Of a stretch of 64,000 bases of DNA, positions 9,948 through 19,806 are shown piece after piece. Position numbers and translations under genes: made by a program. This DNA is from an uncultured Polaribacter sp. (GTDB lineage: Bacteria > Bacteroidota > Bacteroidia > Flavobacteriales > Flavobacteriaceae). Position 1 is the first letter of the stretch. Each line of letters opens with the position of its first letter. The stretch lies in assembly GCF_947500975.1 (NCBI RefSeq), contig NZ_CANMUE010000001.1:62001-126000 (forward strand), given 5' to 3'. The notes beneath the pieces are model-generated. The model worked only from the letters and a program-made list of their open reading frames with translations. It was not told the DNA's origin and did no database searches.

Positions 9948-11951
9948 ATGTTGACTAAAATACCAAATTACATTAAATATATTTTTAGCAATTTTTTATT
10001 GTTATTTTTATTTACAGCCATTTTTAGAATAATTTTTTTTCAGTTTTTTGTTCATTTAGAAAATGCTACATCATTAGAAATTAGAAAAGCTTTTTTATTA
10101 GGTTTACGTTTTGATATTAAATTAGCTGCTATTACTATTTTTCCTTTAGCTATTTTAGTTTTAATTGTAAATCGTAGTTTTTTTAAATACTTGTTTTACA
10201 AAAAATTTGCAAATATATACTTAGTTTTAGCTTATTTGACACTTACTATATTTTATTTAATAGATTTTGGATATTATGATTATTTATCAATTAGATTAGA
10301 TGCTGCCTCTCTTCGATTTTTAGAAGATTTAAAAATTTCATCACAAGTTTTATTAGAAAGTTATCCTTTTTTCAAAGGCTTTTTAGGGGGTTTATTACTT
10401 TGTTTTTTGATTTTTAAAATGTCTTCTTTTTTATATAAATCTTTTAAAAATCATACTTTATATTTTTCAATAAAATTAAAAGCTTTTTATTTTATTACAA
10501 CTTTTTTGCTTTTAGCATTTAGTATTTTTAATAGTTTTACACATTATCCTTTAATATGGAGTGAAGCTTTTTTTTCTAAAAACAATCAAGTAAATCAATT
10601 TGCTTTAAACCCTATTTTATATTTTTTTGACAGTTTTGAATTTAGAACAGAAGGTGTAAATATGGATGAGTTCAAAAAATATTACACAATAATTGCAAAT
10701 GAACTAAACTTACCCAAAGACTCTATTTCTTTTGAACGAAAAGTTGTTTTTAATGATACTTTAAAAAGTAAACCTAATGTTGTTTTTGTAATGTTAGAAT
10801 CTGTTGGCGTTAAACCTTTAAGTTATTATGGCAATCCAATTAATAGCTCTCCTAAAATTGATTCTTTAATTAAAAATAGTTTAAGTTTTAGTAATTTTTA
10901 TGTACACAAATCTGGAACTGCTGCTAGTGTTTTTGCTAGCGTAATTGGATTACCTGACATAGATGATGTAAATACAGCTTCTAGAAACCCTATGATTATA
11001 GATCAACGTATTTTATTTGATCAATTTAAGGGTTATGAAAAATTATATTTTTTAGGAGGAAGTGCAAATTGGGCAAATATTAGAGGTATTTTTCAAGCTA
11101 ATATTAAAGATTTAAAAATTTTTGAAGAAGGAAGTTATAATACTGAAAATAGAGCTGATGTTTGGGGTATTGATGATTACGAATTATTTAAAGAGTCTGA
11201 CAAAGAATTACAAAAGTTGCATCAACAAAACATTCCTTTTGTAGCTTATATTCAAACAGCTACTAATCATATGCCTTTTACTGTTCCTAAAAAAAAGGAA
11301 AGCTTTACTCCTCTTTCTGAAAATGATATTTCTAAATCTCTTTTAAATGAAGCCGGTTTTAAATCTGTTGCTCAATTAAATGCATTACGATATTTAGATT
11401 TTAATGTTGGGCGCTTTTTAGAAAGAGCAAAAAAATCTGGTTATTATGAAAATACTGTTTTTGTATTTTTTGGTGATCATAATACAGCAATGAACAGAAC
11501 TAAACTATTTACAAAAGAACATGATTTAAATATACAATTACAACATGTCCCATTATTAATTCATGCCCCAAAAATTACACAGTCAATGGTGGTTTCTAAA
11601 AACGGAAAATTAATTGATTTATTTCCTACTGTTATGAGTCTCTTAAAAATTAACCATACAAATTATACCCTAGGAAGTAATTTATTAGATACAATAAGTA
11701 ACAAAAAAACTTCTTCTTTTGTGTATTTAAAAATTAATGGAGAGCCTGCAGTTGGTTTATTACAAGATAGTTTGTATTATTCTAAAACAAACATTACCCA
11801 AACAAGATCTTTATATAATTTAAAAGATGATAAAATGGAAGATTTAAAAGATAAATACCCTCTAAAATCTGCAGAAATGGATAGTCTTTTATCAGCTTAT
11901 TATCACGCAACAAAGTATTTGTATTTCAATAATAAGAAGCTAAACAAATAG
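9948..11951 (+). CDS. LTA synthase family / sulfatase-like membrane phosphotransferase
   Basis: 667 aa; N-terminal TM helices, 'KPNVVFVMLESVGVKPLSYYGN', 'FFGDHNTAMNR' alkaline-phosphatase superfamily motifs. Confidence 0.85.
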   Translation: MLTKIPNYIKYIFSNFLLLFLFTAIFRIIFFQFFVHLENATSLEIRKAFLLGLRFDIKLAAITIFPLAILVLIVNRSFFKYLFYKKFANIYLVLAYLTLTIFYLIDFGYYDYLSIRLDAASLRFLEDLKISSQVLLESYPFFKGFLGGLLLCFLIFKMSSFLYKSFKNHTLYFSIKLKAFYFITTFLLLAFSIFNSFTHYPLIWSEAFFSKNNQVNQFALNPILYFFDSFEFRTEGVNMDEFKKYYTIIANELNLPKDSISFERKVVFNDTLKSKPNVVFVMLESVGVKPLSYYGNPINSSPKIDSLIKNSLSFSNFYVHKSGTAASVFASVIGLPDIDDVNTASRNPMIIDQRILFDQFKGYEKLYFLGGSANWANIRGIFQANIKDLKIFEEGSYNTENRADVWGIDDYELFKESDKELQKLHQQNIPFVAYIQTATNHMPFTVPKKKESFTPLSENDISKSLLNEAGFKSVAQLNALRYLDFNVGRFLERAKKSGYYENTVFVFFGDHNTAMNRTKLFTKEHDLNIQLQHVPLLIHAPKITQSMVVSKNGKLIDLFPTVMSLLKINHTNYTLGSNLLDTISNKKTSSFVYLKINGEPAVGLLQDSLYYSKTNITQTRSLYNLKDDKMEDLKDKYPLKSAEMDSLLSAYYHATKYLYFNNKKLNK

Positions 11952-12500
11952 TTTTTTATCAATTTTCATAATAAATTTATTATAAATAAATGCAAGTGTT
12001 ATTCCTGTTAAAATTCCAACAGAAATATCTATAGGAAAATGAACTCCCAAGTATAATCTACTGTACGAAAAAATTAATGGAAATATCATTAAGAAAATTG
12101 TATTCTTATATTTATTTCTTAATAAAAGTATTGTAAATACTGAGAAAAATGTAGATGTTGTTGCATGACCAGAAATAAAGCTGAAACTTTGTGGACTTTT
12201 TAAAGTTCGTAATAAATGAAGAATTTCTGGGTCATTATTAGGTCTTAATCTAGCAAAATAATCTTTAATAAAGTTTACAAACTGATCAGAAAATGCAACT
12301 AAAAAAATCATTGATATTATAAAAAAACCACCACGTTTCCAACCAGAAGATTTAATAGTTAGGTAAAAAATAAAAATGAACAATGGACTCCAATAAAATT
12401 GGTTAGTTATTACCAACCAAAATGAATCCCATTGTTCACTTCCTAAATTATTTAAAAAAACAAGTAATTCCTTGTCTTTTTGTATGATTGAATCGAACAA
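11940..12500 (-). CDS. PAP2-family phosphatase
   Basis: 186 aa; 'KDYFARLRPNND', 'SFISGHATTS', 'YSRLYLGVHFPIDISVG' match KxxxxxxRP, PSGH-like and SRxxxxxHxxxD motifs. Confidence 0.9.
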   Translation of the reverse strand: MFDSIIQKDKELLVFLNNLGSEQWDSFWLVITNQFYWSPLFIFIFYLTIKSSGWKRGGFFIISMIFLVAFSDQFVNFIKDYFARLRPNNDPEILHLLRTLKSPQSFSFISGHATTSTFFSVFTILLLRNKYKNTIFLMIFPLIFSYSRLYLGVHFPIDISVGILTGITLAFIYNKFIMKIDKKLFV

Positions 12501-12501
12501 A

Positions 12502-13662
12502 TTAATCAGATATTTTTAATATTTCTACTTCAAAAACTAAATCAGATTTTGCAGGGAAAGGCCCAAATTTTGCTTCACCAAAACCAATATAGTAAGGTAT
12601 AAACAAACGAACTTTTTCTCCTTCTCTTAAATTCTTAACACCTTCTTTAAAACCAGTAATCATTGGTTTTTCTGCATCATTTAATTGAAATACAAAAGGT
12701 GCCCCACCATTATCTAAAGTAGATTGAATTTTATTTCCATCTGCAGTATATAATGTAAAGTGAGATTGAATTGGCTTATTATCTACTACTTTTTTACCTT
12801 TTGAATTTTCTTTTAACATTAAAACACCTAAACCAGAATCTTTTTTGATTGCTTTAGGTTCATCCATTTTAATTAAAAACTCTTCTTTATCTTTTAGGTA
12901 TTTAGCATATCTAACTTTTTCTTCTTGTTTTTCTTTAATCTCTCTTTCTTTAGCCGTTAAAGAAAATTTAGTAAACTCTTCATCAAAAACTTCACCTGAA
13001 TTAAAATTATTGGCTTTTGATCCAAATTTTAAGATTTTAATGGTTTTAATTGTATCACCTTGAGTGATTCTATTTACCACATCCATTCTTAGTGAATCTA
13101 TAGCTTTTGTTAATTTTAAAGAATCTTTATAAATTGTTTTTAAATTTTTTAATTCTTCAGAGTTTATAGTCGTTTTTCCAAAAACAGAGTGTTTACCATT
13201 TAAATGAGGTATTGCTCTATGCGTTATAAAAAACTGACTACTATTTGTAAAAGGACCACCGTTTGCCATTGAAAGCACACCATGATTATCGTGTTTATAT
13301 TTTAAACCTCCGTCTTTATCTTTTGTAAATTCATCACCAAAAACATAACCTATATTTTTCTTACCTTCTGGTGTAAATCCTCCACCTTGAATAACAAAAT
13401 CATTAACAACTCTATGAAAAATAATTCCTTCAAAAAAGTTTTTACCTTTTAATGAATCAATAATTTTATTGTTTGTTCCTTCAGCTAAAGAAGCAAAATT
13501 AGCTACTGTCATTGGTACATCTTCAAAATATAATTCTAAAAAAATGTCTCCTTTATTAGTTTCTATTTCTGCATACAAACCATCTTTTAATTTTTTGTAT
13601 TTAGCGGGTCTACAACTTGTTATTAATAAAACAGCAAGTAAAATATAGGTTACTTTTTTCAT
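12502..13662 (-). CDS. Two-domain peptidylprolyl isomerase: cyclophilin + C-terminal FKBP
   Basis: 386 aa lipoprotein; 'YAEIETNKGDIFLELYFEDVPMTVANFASLAEG...FFEGIIFHRVVNDFVIQGG' cyclophilin; 'ITGFKEGVKNLREGEKVRLFIPYYIGFGEAKFGPFPAKSDLVFEVEIL' FKBP. Confidence 0.88.
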   Translation of the reverse strand: MKKVTYILLAVLLITSCRPAKYKKLKDGLYAEIETNKGDIFLELYFEDVPMTVANFASLAEGTNNKIIDSLKGKNFFEGIIFHRVVNDFVIQGGGFTPEGKKNIGYVFGDEFTKDKDGGLKYKHDNHGVLSMANGGPFTNSSQFFITHRAIPHLNGKHSVFGKTTINSEELKNLKTIYKDSLKLTKAIDSLRMDVVNRITQGDTIKTIKILKFGSKANNFNSGEVFDEEFTKFSLTAKEREIKEKQEEKVRYAKYLKDKEEFLIKMDEPKAIKKDSGLGVLMLKENSKGKKVVDNKPIQSHFTLYTADGNKIQSTLDNGGAPFVFQLNDAEKPMITGFKEGVKNLREGEKVRLFIPYYIGFGEAKFGPFPAKSDLVFEVEILKISD

Positions 13663-14391
13663 CTATTTAGTTAAAATTTCTAACAACTCAACTTCAAATA
13701 TTAATGTAGAAAAAGGCTTGATTAATTCACCTCTCTGTTGTACGCCATAAGCTATTTCTTGAGGAATAAAAAATCTATATTTAGAACCTGGTTTTAACAA
13801 TAATAATCCTTCATTAAACCCTGGAATAAAAGCATTTGCTAAAGATTCAAATGGTTTTTTTCTATCAACAGAACTATCAAATACTTCACCATCAATTGTA
13901 GTTCCATGATAATGTATTTTAACTTTACTAGTAGCTAAAGGGTGTTCTCCCTTACCTTCTTTTAAAACTTTATATTGTAAACCGCTTTCTGTTGTTATAA
14001 CCCCTTCAGCTGTTTTATTAATTGCTAAAAAATCAATTCCTGCTTTTTTTACATCAGCAAATTTTATTTCTGCTTCTTTTGCTGATTTTTCTTGAGCAAT
14101 TTTTCTTTTTTCTGCTTGTTGTTTTTGAAAAAACTTTCTTAAAAAACTATTTAACTCTTTTTGTTCTATCAGCAAGTTTGTAGAATCTATTCCATTTTTA
14201 TAACCTTGTATAAACAAATCTTTATTTGCTTCTTCAAAATTTGCTTTAACCTTAATTGCCATGTCCATTCCTAAAGCATAACTTGCAGAATCTAATTCTG
14301 TTTCTAGAGATTTAACATCTGCTTTTTGGTTTCCACAAGAAAACATTGTTGTTGCTATAACAACTACTACTGCACTTTTTAAAACTTTCAT
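13663..14391 (-). CDS. FKBP-type peptidylprolyl isomerase lipoprotein
   Basis: 242 aa; 'VKIHYHGTTIDGEVFDSSVDRKKPFESLANAFIPGFNEGLLLLKPGSKYRFFIPQEIAYG'. Confidence 0.92.
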   Translation of the reverse strand: MKVLKSAVVVVIATTMFSCGNQKADVKSLETELDSASYALGMDMAIKVKANFEEANKDLFIQGYKNGIDSTNLLIEQKELNSFLRKFFQKQQAEKRKIAQEKSAKEAEIKFADVKKAGIDFLAINKTAEGVITTESGLQYKVLKEGKGEHPLATSKVKIHYHGTTIDGEVFDSSVDRKKPFESLANAFIPGFNEGLLLLKPGSKYRFFIPQEIAYGVQQRGELIKPFSTLIFEVELLEILTK

Positions 14392-14399
14392 TATTTAAT

Positions 14400-14930
14400 T
14401 TATTTAATATTTATTAATGTTACTGTACTCTTTATTGATTGGTTTACACCTATTTTATTGCCATCTCCAGTAATACCAAAAGCACTGTATGATGGAATAA
14501 CAAATGTAAGGGTTTCTCCTATTTTCATCAACTTTATTCCTTTTTGTAAACCAGAAATAAAATCTTCTTTATCAATTTTATATTTTTTAACGCCTAACTC
14601 TTCTTTACTATATATTATCAAATCATTTAAATCGGTAATATTGTAAGACAAAGTTACTTCATTTTCTTGTTTTGGTGTAGGTAAATCTTCTTCTATTTTT
14701 TTAATATATGTATACCAAAAACCGTTTGAAGATTGAAAATATGTTTTCGTAGAATCTTTCTTTATAAGTGCTAAAATTTTAGCATCTTCAACTTTATTTA
14801 ACAACTTATTCTCTTTAATTGTCTCTTTAAAAATAGTTGTAGATTTTTTTGGATTAATTGGTTTTCTAGGAGTAACTTTAGAACAACTTATAAAAATTAA
14901 AATAACAAAAAACACTATTTTATTATTCAT
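14400..14930 (-). CDS. gldI: GldI-like gliding-motility FKBP lipoprotein
   Basis: 176 aa; lipobox FISCSK; FKBP-like 'DFISGLQKGIKLMKIGETLTFVIPSYSAFGITGDGNKIG'; size and neighbourhood consistent with GldI. Symbol tentative. Confidence 0.6.
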   Translation of the reverse strand: MNNKIVFFVILIFISCSKVTPRKPINPKKSTTIFKETIKENKLLNKVEDAKILALIKKDSTKTYFQSSNGFWYTYIKKIEEDLPTPKQENEVTLSYNITDLNDLIIYSKEELGVKKYKIDKEDFISGLQKGIKLMKIGETLTFVIPSYSAFGITGDGNKIGVNQSIKSTVTLINIK

Positions 14931-15948
14931 AAGAAACTTCTAATTCAGATTTATATTTAGATAATAAGCTTGTAAATTTTGTAACCGTTTCATCCATATT
15001 AACATCAGATTTTCCTCCAGCTGCATTATCGTGACCACCTCCTTCAAAATGATTTCTTGAAAATTGATTTACAGAAAATTTTCCTTTTGATCTAAATGAA
15101 ATTTTAATTATACCCTGCTCTTCATCTTCAATAAAAATGGCCGCAAAAATGATATCTTTTAAAGAAAGCGCATAATTTACAACACCATCTGTATCTCCTT
15201 TTTGAAAGTTATGTTGTTGTTTTTCTTGATCTGTTAAGGTTATAAAAGCAGTTTTATATTCAGGCAGAATTTGTAAATTACTTAATGCTTGCCCCAACAA
15301 CAACAATCTTCCATAAGAATTTGAATCAAATACGTTGTTATGAATTTTATCATTTTGAGCTCCTTTATCAATTAAATCGGCAATAATTCTATGAGTTAAA
15401 CTTGTTGTAGATCTAAAACGAAAAGACCCAGTATCTGTCATAATACCTGTATATAAACAAGTTGCAATATCTGTATCAATTAAATCTAAATCATTATTCA
15501 TTTCTATAAATTGATACACCATTTGACAAGTAGAACAAATATTGGTATCAGAATACATATAAGTAACATCATCTGGCTGTTGATGATGATCTATCATAAC
15601 AAAATCATTTGAATAATTTTCTAATGTTTTTTGCATGTCATGCCCTACTCTATGTAAAGCATTAAAATCTAAAAGAAAAATAATATCTGATTTACTTATT
15701 GCTTTTTTTGATTGATTGTTTTGCCAATCAAATCGATAAGTAGTATCTGAACCAGGTAACCAATGCAAAAAATCTGGATATTCATTAGGTACAACTACTG
15801 TACATTTGTGCCCTTTTTTATCTAAATAGTGTTTTAAAGCTAAAGTTGACCCCATAGCATCACCATCTGGATTTCTATGTCCAATAATAACAATACTTTT
15901 AGGTTTTTCTAAAAACCTTTTTAACTCTTCAATTCCTTTTAAAATCAT
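14923..15948 (-). CDS. DHH-family phosphoesterase (NrnA-like oligoribonuclease/pAp phosphatase)
   Basis: 341 aa; 'IIGHRNPDGDAMGSTLAL', 'FLLDFN', 'VMIDHHQQP', 'GGGHDNAAGG'. Confidence 0.92.
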   Translation of the reverse strand: MILKGIEELKRFLEKPKSIVIIGHRNPDGDAMGSTLALKHYLDKKGHKCTVVVPNEYPDFLHWLPGSDTTYRFDWQNNQSKKAISKSDIIFLLDFNALHRVGHDMQKTLENYSNDFVMIDHHQQPDDVTYMYSDTNICSTCQMVYQFIEMNNDLDLIDTDIATCLYTGIMTDTGSFRFRSTTSLTHRIIADLIDKGAQNDKIHNNVFDSNSYGRLLLLGQALSNLQILPEYKTAFITLTDQEKQQHNFQKGDTDGVVNYALSLKDIIFAAIFIEDEEQGIIKISFRSKGKFSVNQFSRNHFEGGGHDNAAGGKSDVNMDETVTKFTSLLSKYKSELEVSYE

Positions 15949-16069
15949 AGATGGCGAATATACAATTTAATTAAAAAAATTATGTAATTTCGCGCCAAAT
16001 TTGTGACATGCTTTTATTCGTAAAAGTTGTTTATAAAATTTAATATTAAAATTTAAAATCAAATATAAG

Positions 16070-16489
16070 ATGGCAACAAATAGAACATTTACAATGCTTA
16101 AACCAGATGCTGTAGAAAACGGACATACTGGTGCAATATTAGAAAAAATAAATGCTGCAGGATTTAGAATTGTAGCTTTAAAGAAAACTCAAATGACAAA
16201 AGCTGATGCTGAAACTTTTTATGCTGTGCATAATGAGCGCCCATTTTTTGGTGAGTTAGTAGAGTTTATGACACGTGGACCTATTGTTGCTGCAATTTTA
16301 GAAAAAGACAATGCAGTTGATGATTTTAGAACTTTAATTGGTGCTACAAATCCTGCTGATGCAGCAGAAGGTACTATTAGAAAATTGTATGCAACTTCTA
16401 TGGGAGAGAATGCTGTACATGGTTCTGATTCTGATGAAAATGCTCAAATTGAAGGAAATTTTCATTTTGCTGGAAGAGAGCAATTTTAA
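16070..16489 (+). CDS. ndk: Nucleoside-diphosphate kinase
   Basis: 139 aa; '[20 protein letters not shown]', '[13 protein letters not shown]' active site. Confidence 0.96.
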   Translation: MATNRTFTMLKPDAVENGHTGAILEKINAAGFRIVALKKTQMTKADAETFYAVHNERPFFGELVEFMTRGPIVAAILEKDNAVDDFRTLIGATNPADAAEGTIRKLYATSMGENAVHGSDSDENAQIEGNFHFAGREQF

Positions 16490-16530
16490 GACAAAAAAAC
16501 AAGGGTTAAGAAAAGCTCTAACTCAATATT

Positions 16531-16568
16531 ATCAAAAAGCTCACAACAATTGTTGTGAGCTTTTTGAT
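16531..16568 (+). terminator. 38-bp perfect palindrome, ndk terminator
   Basis: atcaaaaagctcacaacaattgttgtgagctttttgat; bidirectional, between ndk (+) and M1 peptidase (-). Confidence 0.85.
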
Positions 16569-16599
16569 TACTAAATTAAATTTTTATTTATTATAAAAG

Positions 16600-19050
16600 C
16601 TACAATAGTTTAGCCATTGAAGTTTTTATCAATTCTACATGTAAATTTCTTTTAGCTGTATTTGCTTTTTCTTGATCTTCTACCATTTTACGCATTAAAT
16701 TTATAACTACTTTATCAAAATTAAACTGCTTAAACTGCTTTCCTTTTACAATCATGTCTTCTAAAACATTTTTAATTGCATCTGTATCATCACTTTTAGA
16801 TATTTGTTTAAATGCTTTTTGATAAATTCTTTTAGTACTATCATCTCCCGTTAAAAACATACCTGATAATACCGTTTTTGCTATAAAAGGAAACTCACTT
16901 TTATCATTTTCTTCAATAAAAATTCTTGTTAATGGTGTTGCTAAAATTTTACGAACTTCATCTGGTAAGGCTTTAGATTTTGTTATGGCTGCTTGTTTAT
17001 CAACATAATATAAAGAGATAAGCCCTTTGCCTAAAACAGAATAAGATTTACTTTCTAATGCTTTTGTAAAAACAGGTATTAATTCAGGGTCTGTTAATTT
17101 ACCCAAAGTATTTATAGCTGCTGCTTGTACTAGTGTCTCTTTATCGTAATTAGCCATTCTCATAATTTTTTCTATAGCTGATTTTTTAGCAAACTTATTA
17201 ATTAAATCTATTTTTTCTAAAGCAAGAATTCTAATTTTAAAAGCTTTATCTCCTAAGGCTCCTACAAGTGTATTAAACGCATTTTTATCGTCTTGTTTTT
17301 TTGCTACTTCTAGCAATGCTTCCCTTCTATGTTTATAATTATCTGCATTTTTTAATTGAAAAATATAATCACTTAAAACTTTATTTTCTTCAATCTTACA
17401 AATTAAAACACCATCTGCATTTACCTGAATTAAATTAGGTTGTTTTGTATACTCAAATGTAAAAGAGGCATCTCTAGCTTCAACAAAAACAGTATGCCTT
17501 TTACGTTTATTATTTTCAAAAATATCTATTGTAAAAGGAAATTTAAATTCGTTAGCTTGTAATTGAACAATGTTTATAGTTACCGTTTTTCTTAATGTGT
17601 TATAATCATAGGAAATTTCTAAATTTGGATGCCCATTATTAAAATACCATTGATTAAAAAACCAGTTTAAATCTTTTCCTGTTATTTTTTCAAAAGTTAA
17701 ACGTAGTTGGTGTACTTCTACAGATTGGTATTTATAATCATTCAAATAAGTTTTTAATCCTAAGAAAAAAGCTTCATCACCTAAATAATTTCGCAACATA
17801 TGTAAAATTGCTCCTCCTTTATTATAGCTAACCAAATCGAACATATCTTCTTTGTCTGCATAATCAAAACGAACTAGTTTTTTGTCTTCGCTTTGTCCAT
17901 CTAAATAAGCTTTTACTTGTTCGTACAAATGCATTTCAGAATCTATTTTTCCATATTTATGCTCTCTCCATAAATACTCTCCATAATTGGCAAAAGATTC
18001 ATTTAAAGTTAAATTAGACCAACTTTCCGTTGTTACATAATCTCCAAACCAATGATGAAAAATTTCATGCGCAATTGTATTTTCCCATATATTTTGATCT
18101 ATTAATTGCCCTGGTTTTTGATAAGCATTTTCTGCATGAATTACTGCAGTTGTGTTTTCCATAGCGCCAGAAACATAATCTCTACCTACAATTTGATGGT
18201 ATTTATTCCAAGGATATTCAACACCTAATTTATCACTATAAAAACCTAACATTTCTGGTGTTAATCCAAAAATATCTTTTGCATAGGGTGCAAACTCTTT
18301 TTCTACATAATAATTTACAGGAATATTTTTATAAGAATCTTTAATAATTTCATATTCGCCAATTCCCATAAAAAATAAATATGGAGCATGTTTTTGATTC
18401 ATTTTCCAATAATCTGTTCTATTGTTTCCTTTTTGAGTTTGACTTATTAATTCGCCATTAGAAAGTGTTACAAATTTATTAGGAACAGTTATATAAATTT
18501 CTTGTGTTGTTTTTTGATTTGGAGCATCAATTGTAGGAAACCAACAACTACTTGCCTCTGTTTCTCCTTGTGTCCAAATTTGTGTAGGTTTGTTTTTATC
18601 AGAACCATCAGCATTTATAAAATACAATCCTTTTGCATCTGTAATTGCTTTACTTCCATTTTGATATACTTTTTCTGGTTGAGCAGTATATTTTATATAG
18701 AGTGTAAATTCTTCGTTTTTTTGATATGATTTTGGTAAATCAATAATTAAAAACAATTTATCTTTATAAGTATATTTTAGATCAACATTATTCATAGAAA
18801 CTGAATGAATCAACATTGCTTTTGCATCTAAAGTAATAGAATTTGTACTATAAAAATATGGTGTTGCCGTTACCCAAGCTTCGCCATTCATAGTTTTATT
18901 ATCAAAGTTAAAATCTACTTTTAATTTTGTATGAATTAAATTATGTGTTTTTTCTTTTTCTGGGCGATAAATAGTTGTGTTTTGTGCTAATCCAATTATT
19001 GTAAAAAACAATAAAAAAGTAAATAAACTTTTTTGAAACTTCATATTCAT
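16600..19050 (-). CDS. M1 family aminopeptidase with C-terminal HEAT-like region
   Basis: 816 aa; 'GAMEN' and 'HEIFHHWFGDYVTTESWSNLTLNESFANY' (HExxH...E). Confidence 0.93.
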   Translation of the reverse strand: MNMKFQKSLFTFLLFFTIIGLAQNTTIYRPEKEKTHNLIHTKLKVDFNFDNKTMNGEAWVTATPYFYSTNSITLDAKAMLIHSVSMNNVDLKYTYKDKLFLIIDLPKSYQKNEEFTLYIKYTAQPEKVYQNGSKAITDAKGLYFINADGSDKNKPTQIWTQGETEASSCWFPTIDAPNQKTTQEIYITVPNKFVTLSNGELISQTQKGNNRTDYWKMNQKHAPYLFFMGIGEYEIIKDSYKNIPVNYYVEKEFAPYAKDIFGLTPEMLGFYSDKLGVEYPWNKYHQIVGRDYVSGAMENTTAVIHAENAYQKPGQLIDQNIWENTIAHEIFHHWFGDYVTTESWSNLTLNESFANYGEYLWREHKYGKIDSEMHLYEQVKAYLDGQSEDKKLVRFDYADKEDMFDLVSYNKGGAILHMLRNYLGDEAFFLGLKTYLNDYKYQSVEVHQLRLTFEKITGKDLNWFFNQWYFNNGHPNLEISYDYNTLRKTVTINIVQLQANEFKFPFTIDIFENNKRKRHTVFVEARDASFTFEYTKQPNLIQVNADGVLICKIEENKVLSDYIFQLKNADNYKHRREALLEVAKKQDDKNAFNTLVGALGDKAFKIRILALEKIDLINKFAKKSAIEKIMRMANYDKETLVQAAAINTLGKLTDPELIPVFTKALESKSYSVLGKGLISLYYVDKQAAITKSKALPDEVRKILATPLTRIFIEENDKSEFPFIAKTVLSGMFLTGDDSTKRIYQKAFKQISKSDDTDAIKNVLEDMIVKGKQFKQFNFDKVVINLMRKMVEDQEKANTAKRNLHVELIKTSMAKLL

Positions 19051-19140
19051 ATTTTTCTAAACGCTTCAAAAATAAGAAATAATAAAATTGAAGCTGTTAA
19101 TTAGCCGTTAAATTCAAAAAGTTTACTAAAACAAAAAAAT

Positions 19141-19178
19141 AATAAAGCTGTAACTTCAAAAGAAACTACAGCTTTATT
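19141..19178 (-). terminator. Terminator downstream of second DUF4252 gene
   Basis: aataaagctgta ... tacagctttatt inverted repeat (19141-19152 / 19167-19178). Confidence 0.6.
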
Positions 19179-19199
19179 AATGTGTTTTAAACTTTATTT

Positions 19200-19736
19200 T
19201 TATAATAATTTATTTAAGAAACCTTTTAATATTGAATTATCTCCATCTATATTTACACTATTCATCATTTCAATAATTTTAGCAGGATTCATATTATCAC
19301 CTAATAATCTTGCGACCCCTACTCCAGCTTTTTTGCTAAATCCGAAAGCAATAACTTCGTTTAAAGAATCTGTTTCGCCAGTATAATAAACGTTCACATT
19401 CATTCCTTTGGCTTTCATTGTCATTAAACTTTTATAATCTTTATTTGTAAAGATATTTTTTAAAATTGCTTTTTCAGTTTGATAGGCAGCATCATTATCT
19501 TCTGTTTTTTGTAAGAAAACAATATTTACTTTTTTGATACTTTTAATGGTTTCTTTTACATCATCAGAAACATCTGCTTTAGCACTTAAAATAGAACTTA
19601 CAGGTAAATCTCCGGTATAAAAACCATCTTTACCACTACTATCTACTAAATAACTTTGTAAAGATTTTTCGTTTTTACAAGATGTTGCAAGCAATACTAA
19701 AAATACTAGGGAGAATATGGAGGTTATTTTTTTCAT
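19200..19736 (-). CDS. DUF4252 lipoprotein (paralog 2)
   Basis: 178 aa; lipobox LATSCKNEKS; residues resemble the adjacent paralog in the C-terminal 'MMNSVNIDGDNSILKGF' region. Confidence 0.75.
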   Translation of the reverse strand: MKKITSIFSLVFLVLLATSCKNEKSLQSYLVDSSGKDGFYTGDLPVSSILSAKADVSDDVKETIKSIKKVNIVFLQKTEDNDAAYQTEKAILKNIFTNKDYKSLMTMKAKGMNVNVYYTGETDSLNEVIAFGFSKKAGVGVARLLGDNMNPAKIIEMMNSVNIDGDNSILKGFLNKLL

Positions 19737-19759
19737 TTTGTATGTTTTTATTGATTACA

Positions 19760-19793
19760 AAAAAGTCAGGTTTTAAATAAAACCTGACTTTTT
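19760..19793 (-). terminator. 15-bp perfect hairpin between the two DUF4252 genes
   Basis: aaaaagtcaggtttt-aaat-aaaacctgacttttt (19760-19774 / 19779-19793). Confidence 0.75.
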
Positions 19794-19806
19794 AAAAATC
19801 GTGTTT

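Noticed and set aside
16338-16574. 78-aa ORF overlapping ndk in another frame
   Set aside because: Out-of-frame shadow of ndk that runs into the terminator palindrome.
18502-18729. Cys/Phe-rich antisense ORF inside the M1 peptidase gene
   Set aside because: Antisense shadow of a conserved gene, low-complexity composition, no ribosome-site evidence. The same applies to other antisense ORFs (e.g. 6433-6663, 12845-13063, 24334-24624, 27648-27845, 47749-47967, 62713-63003).
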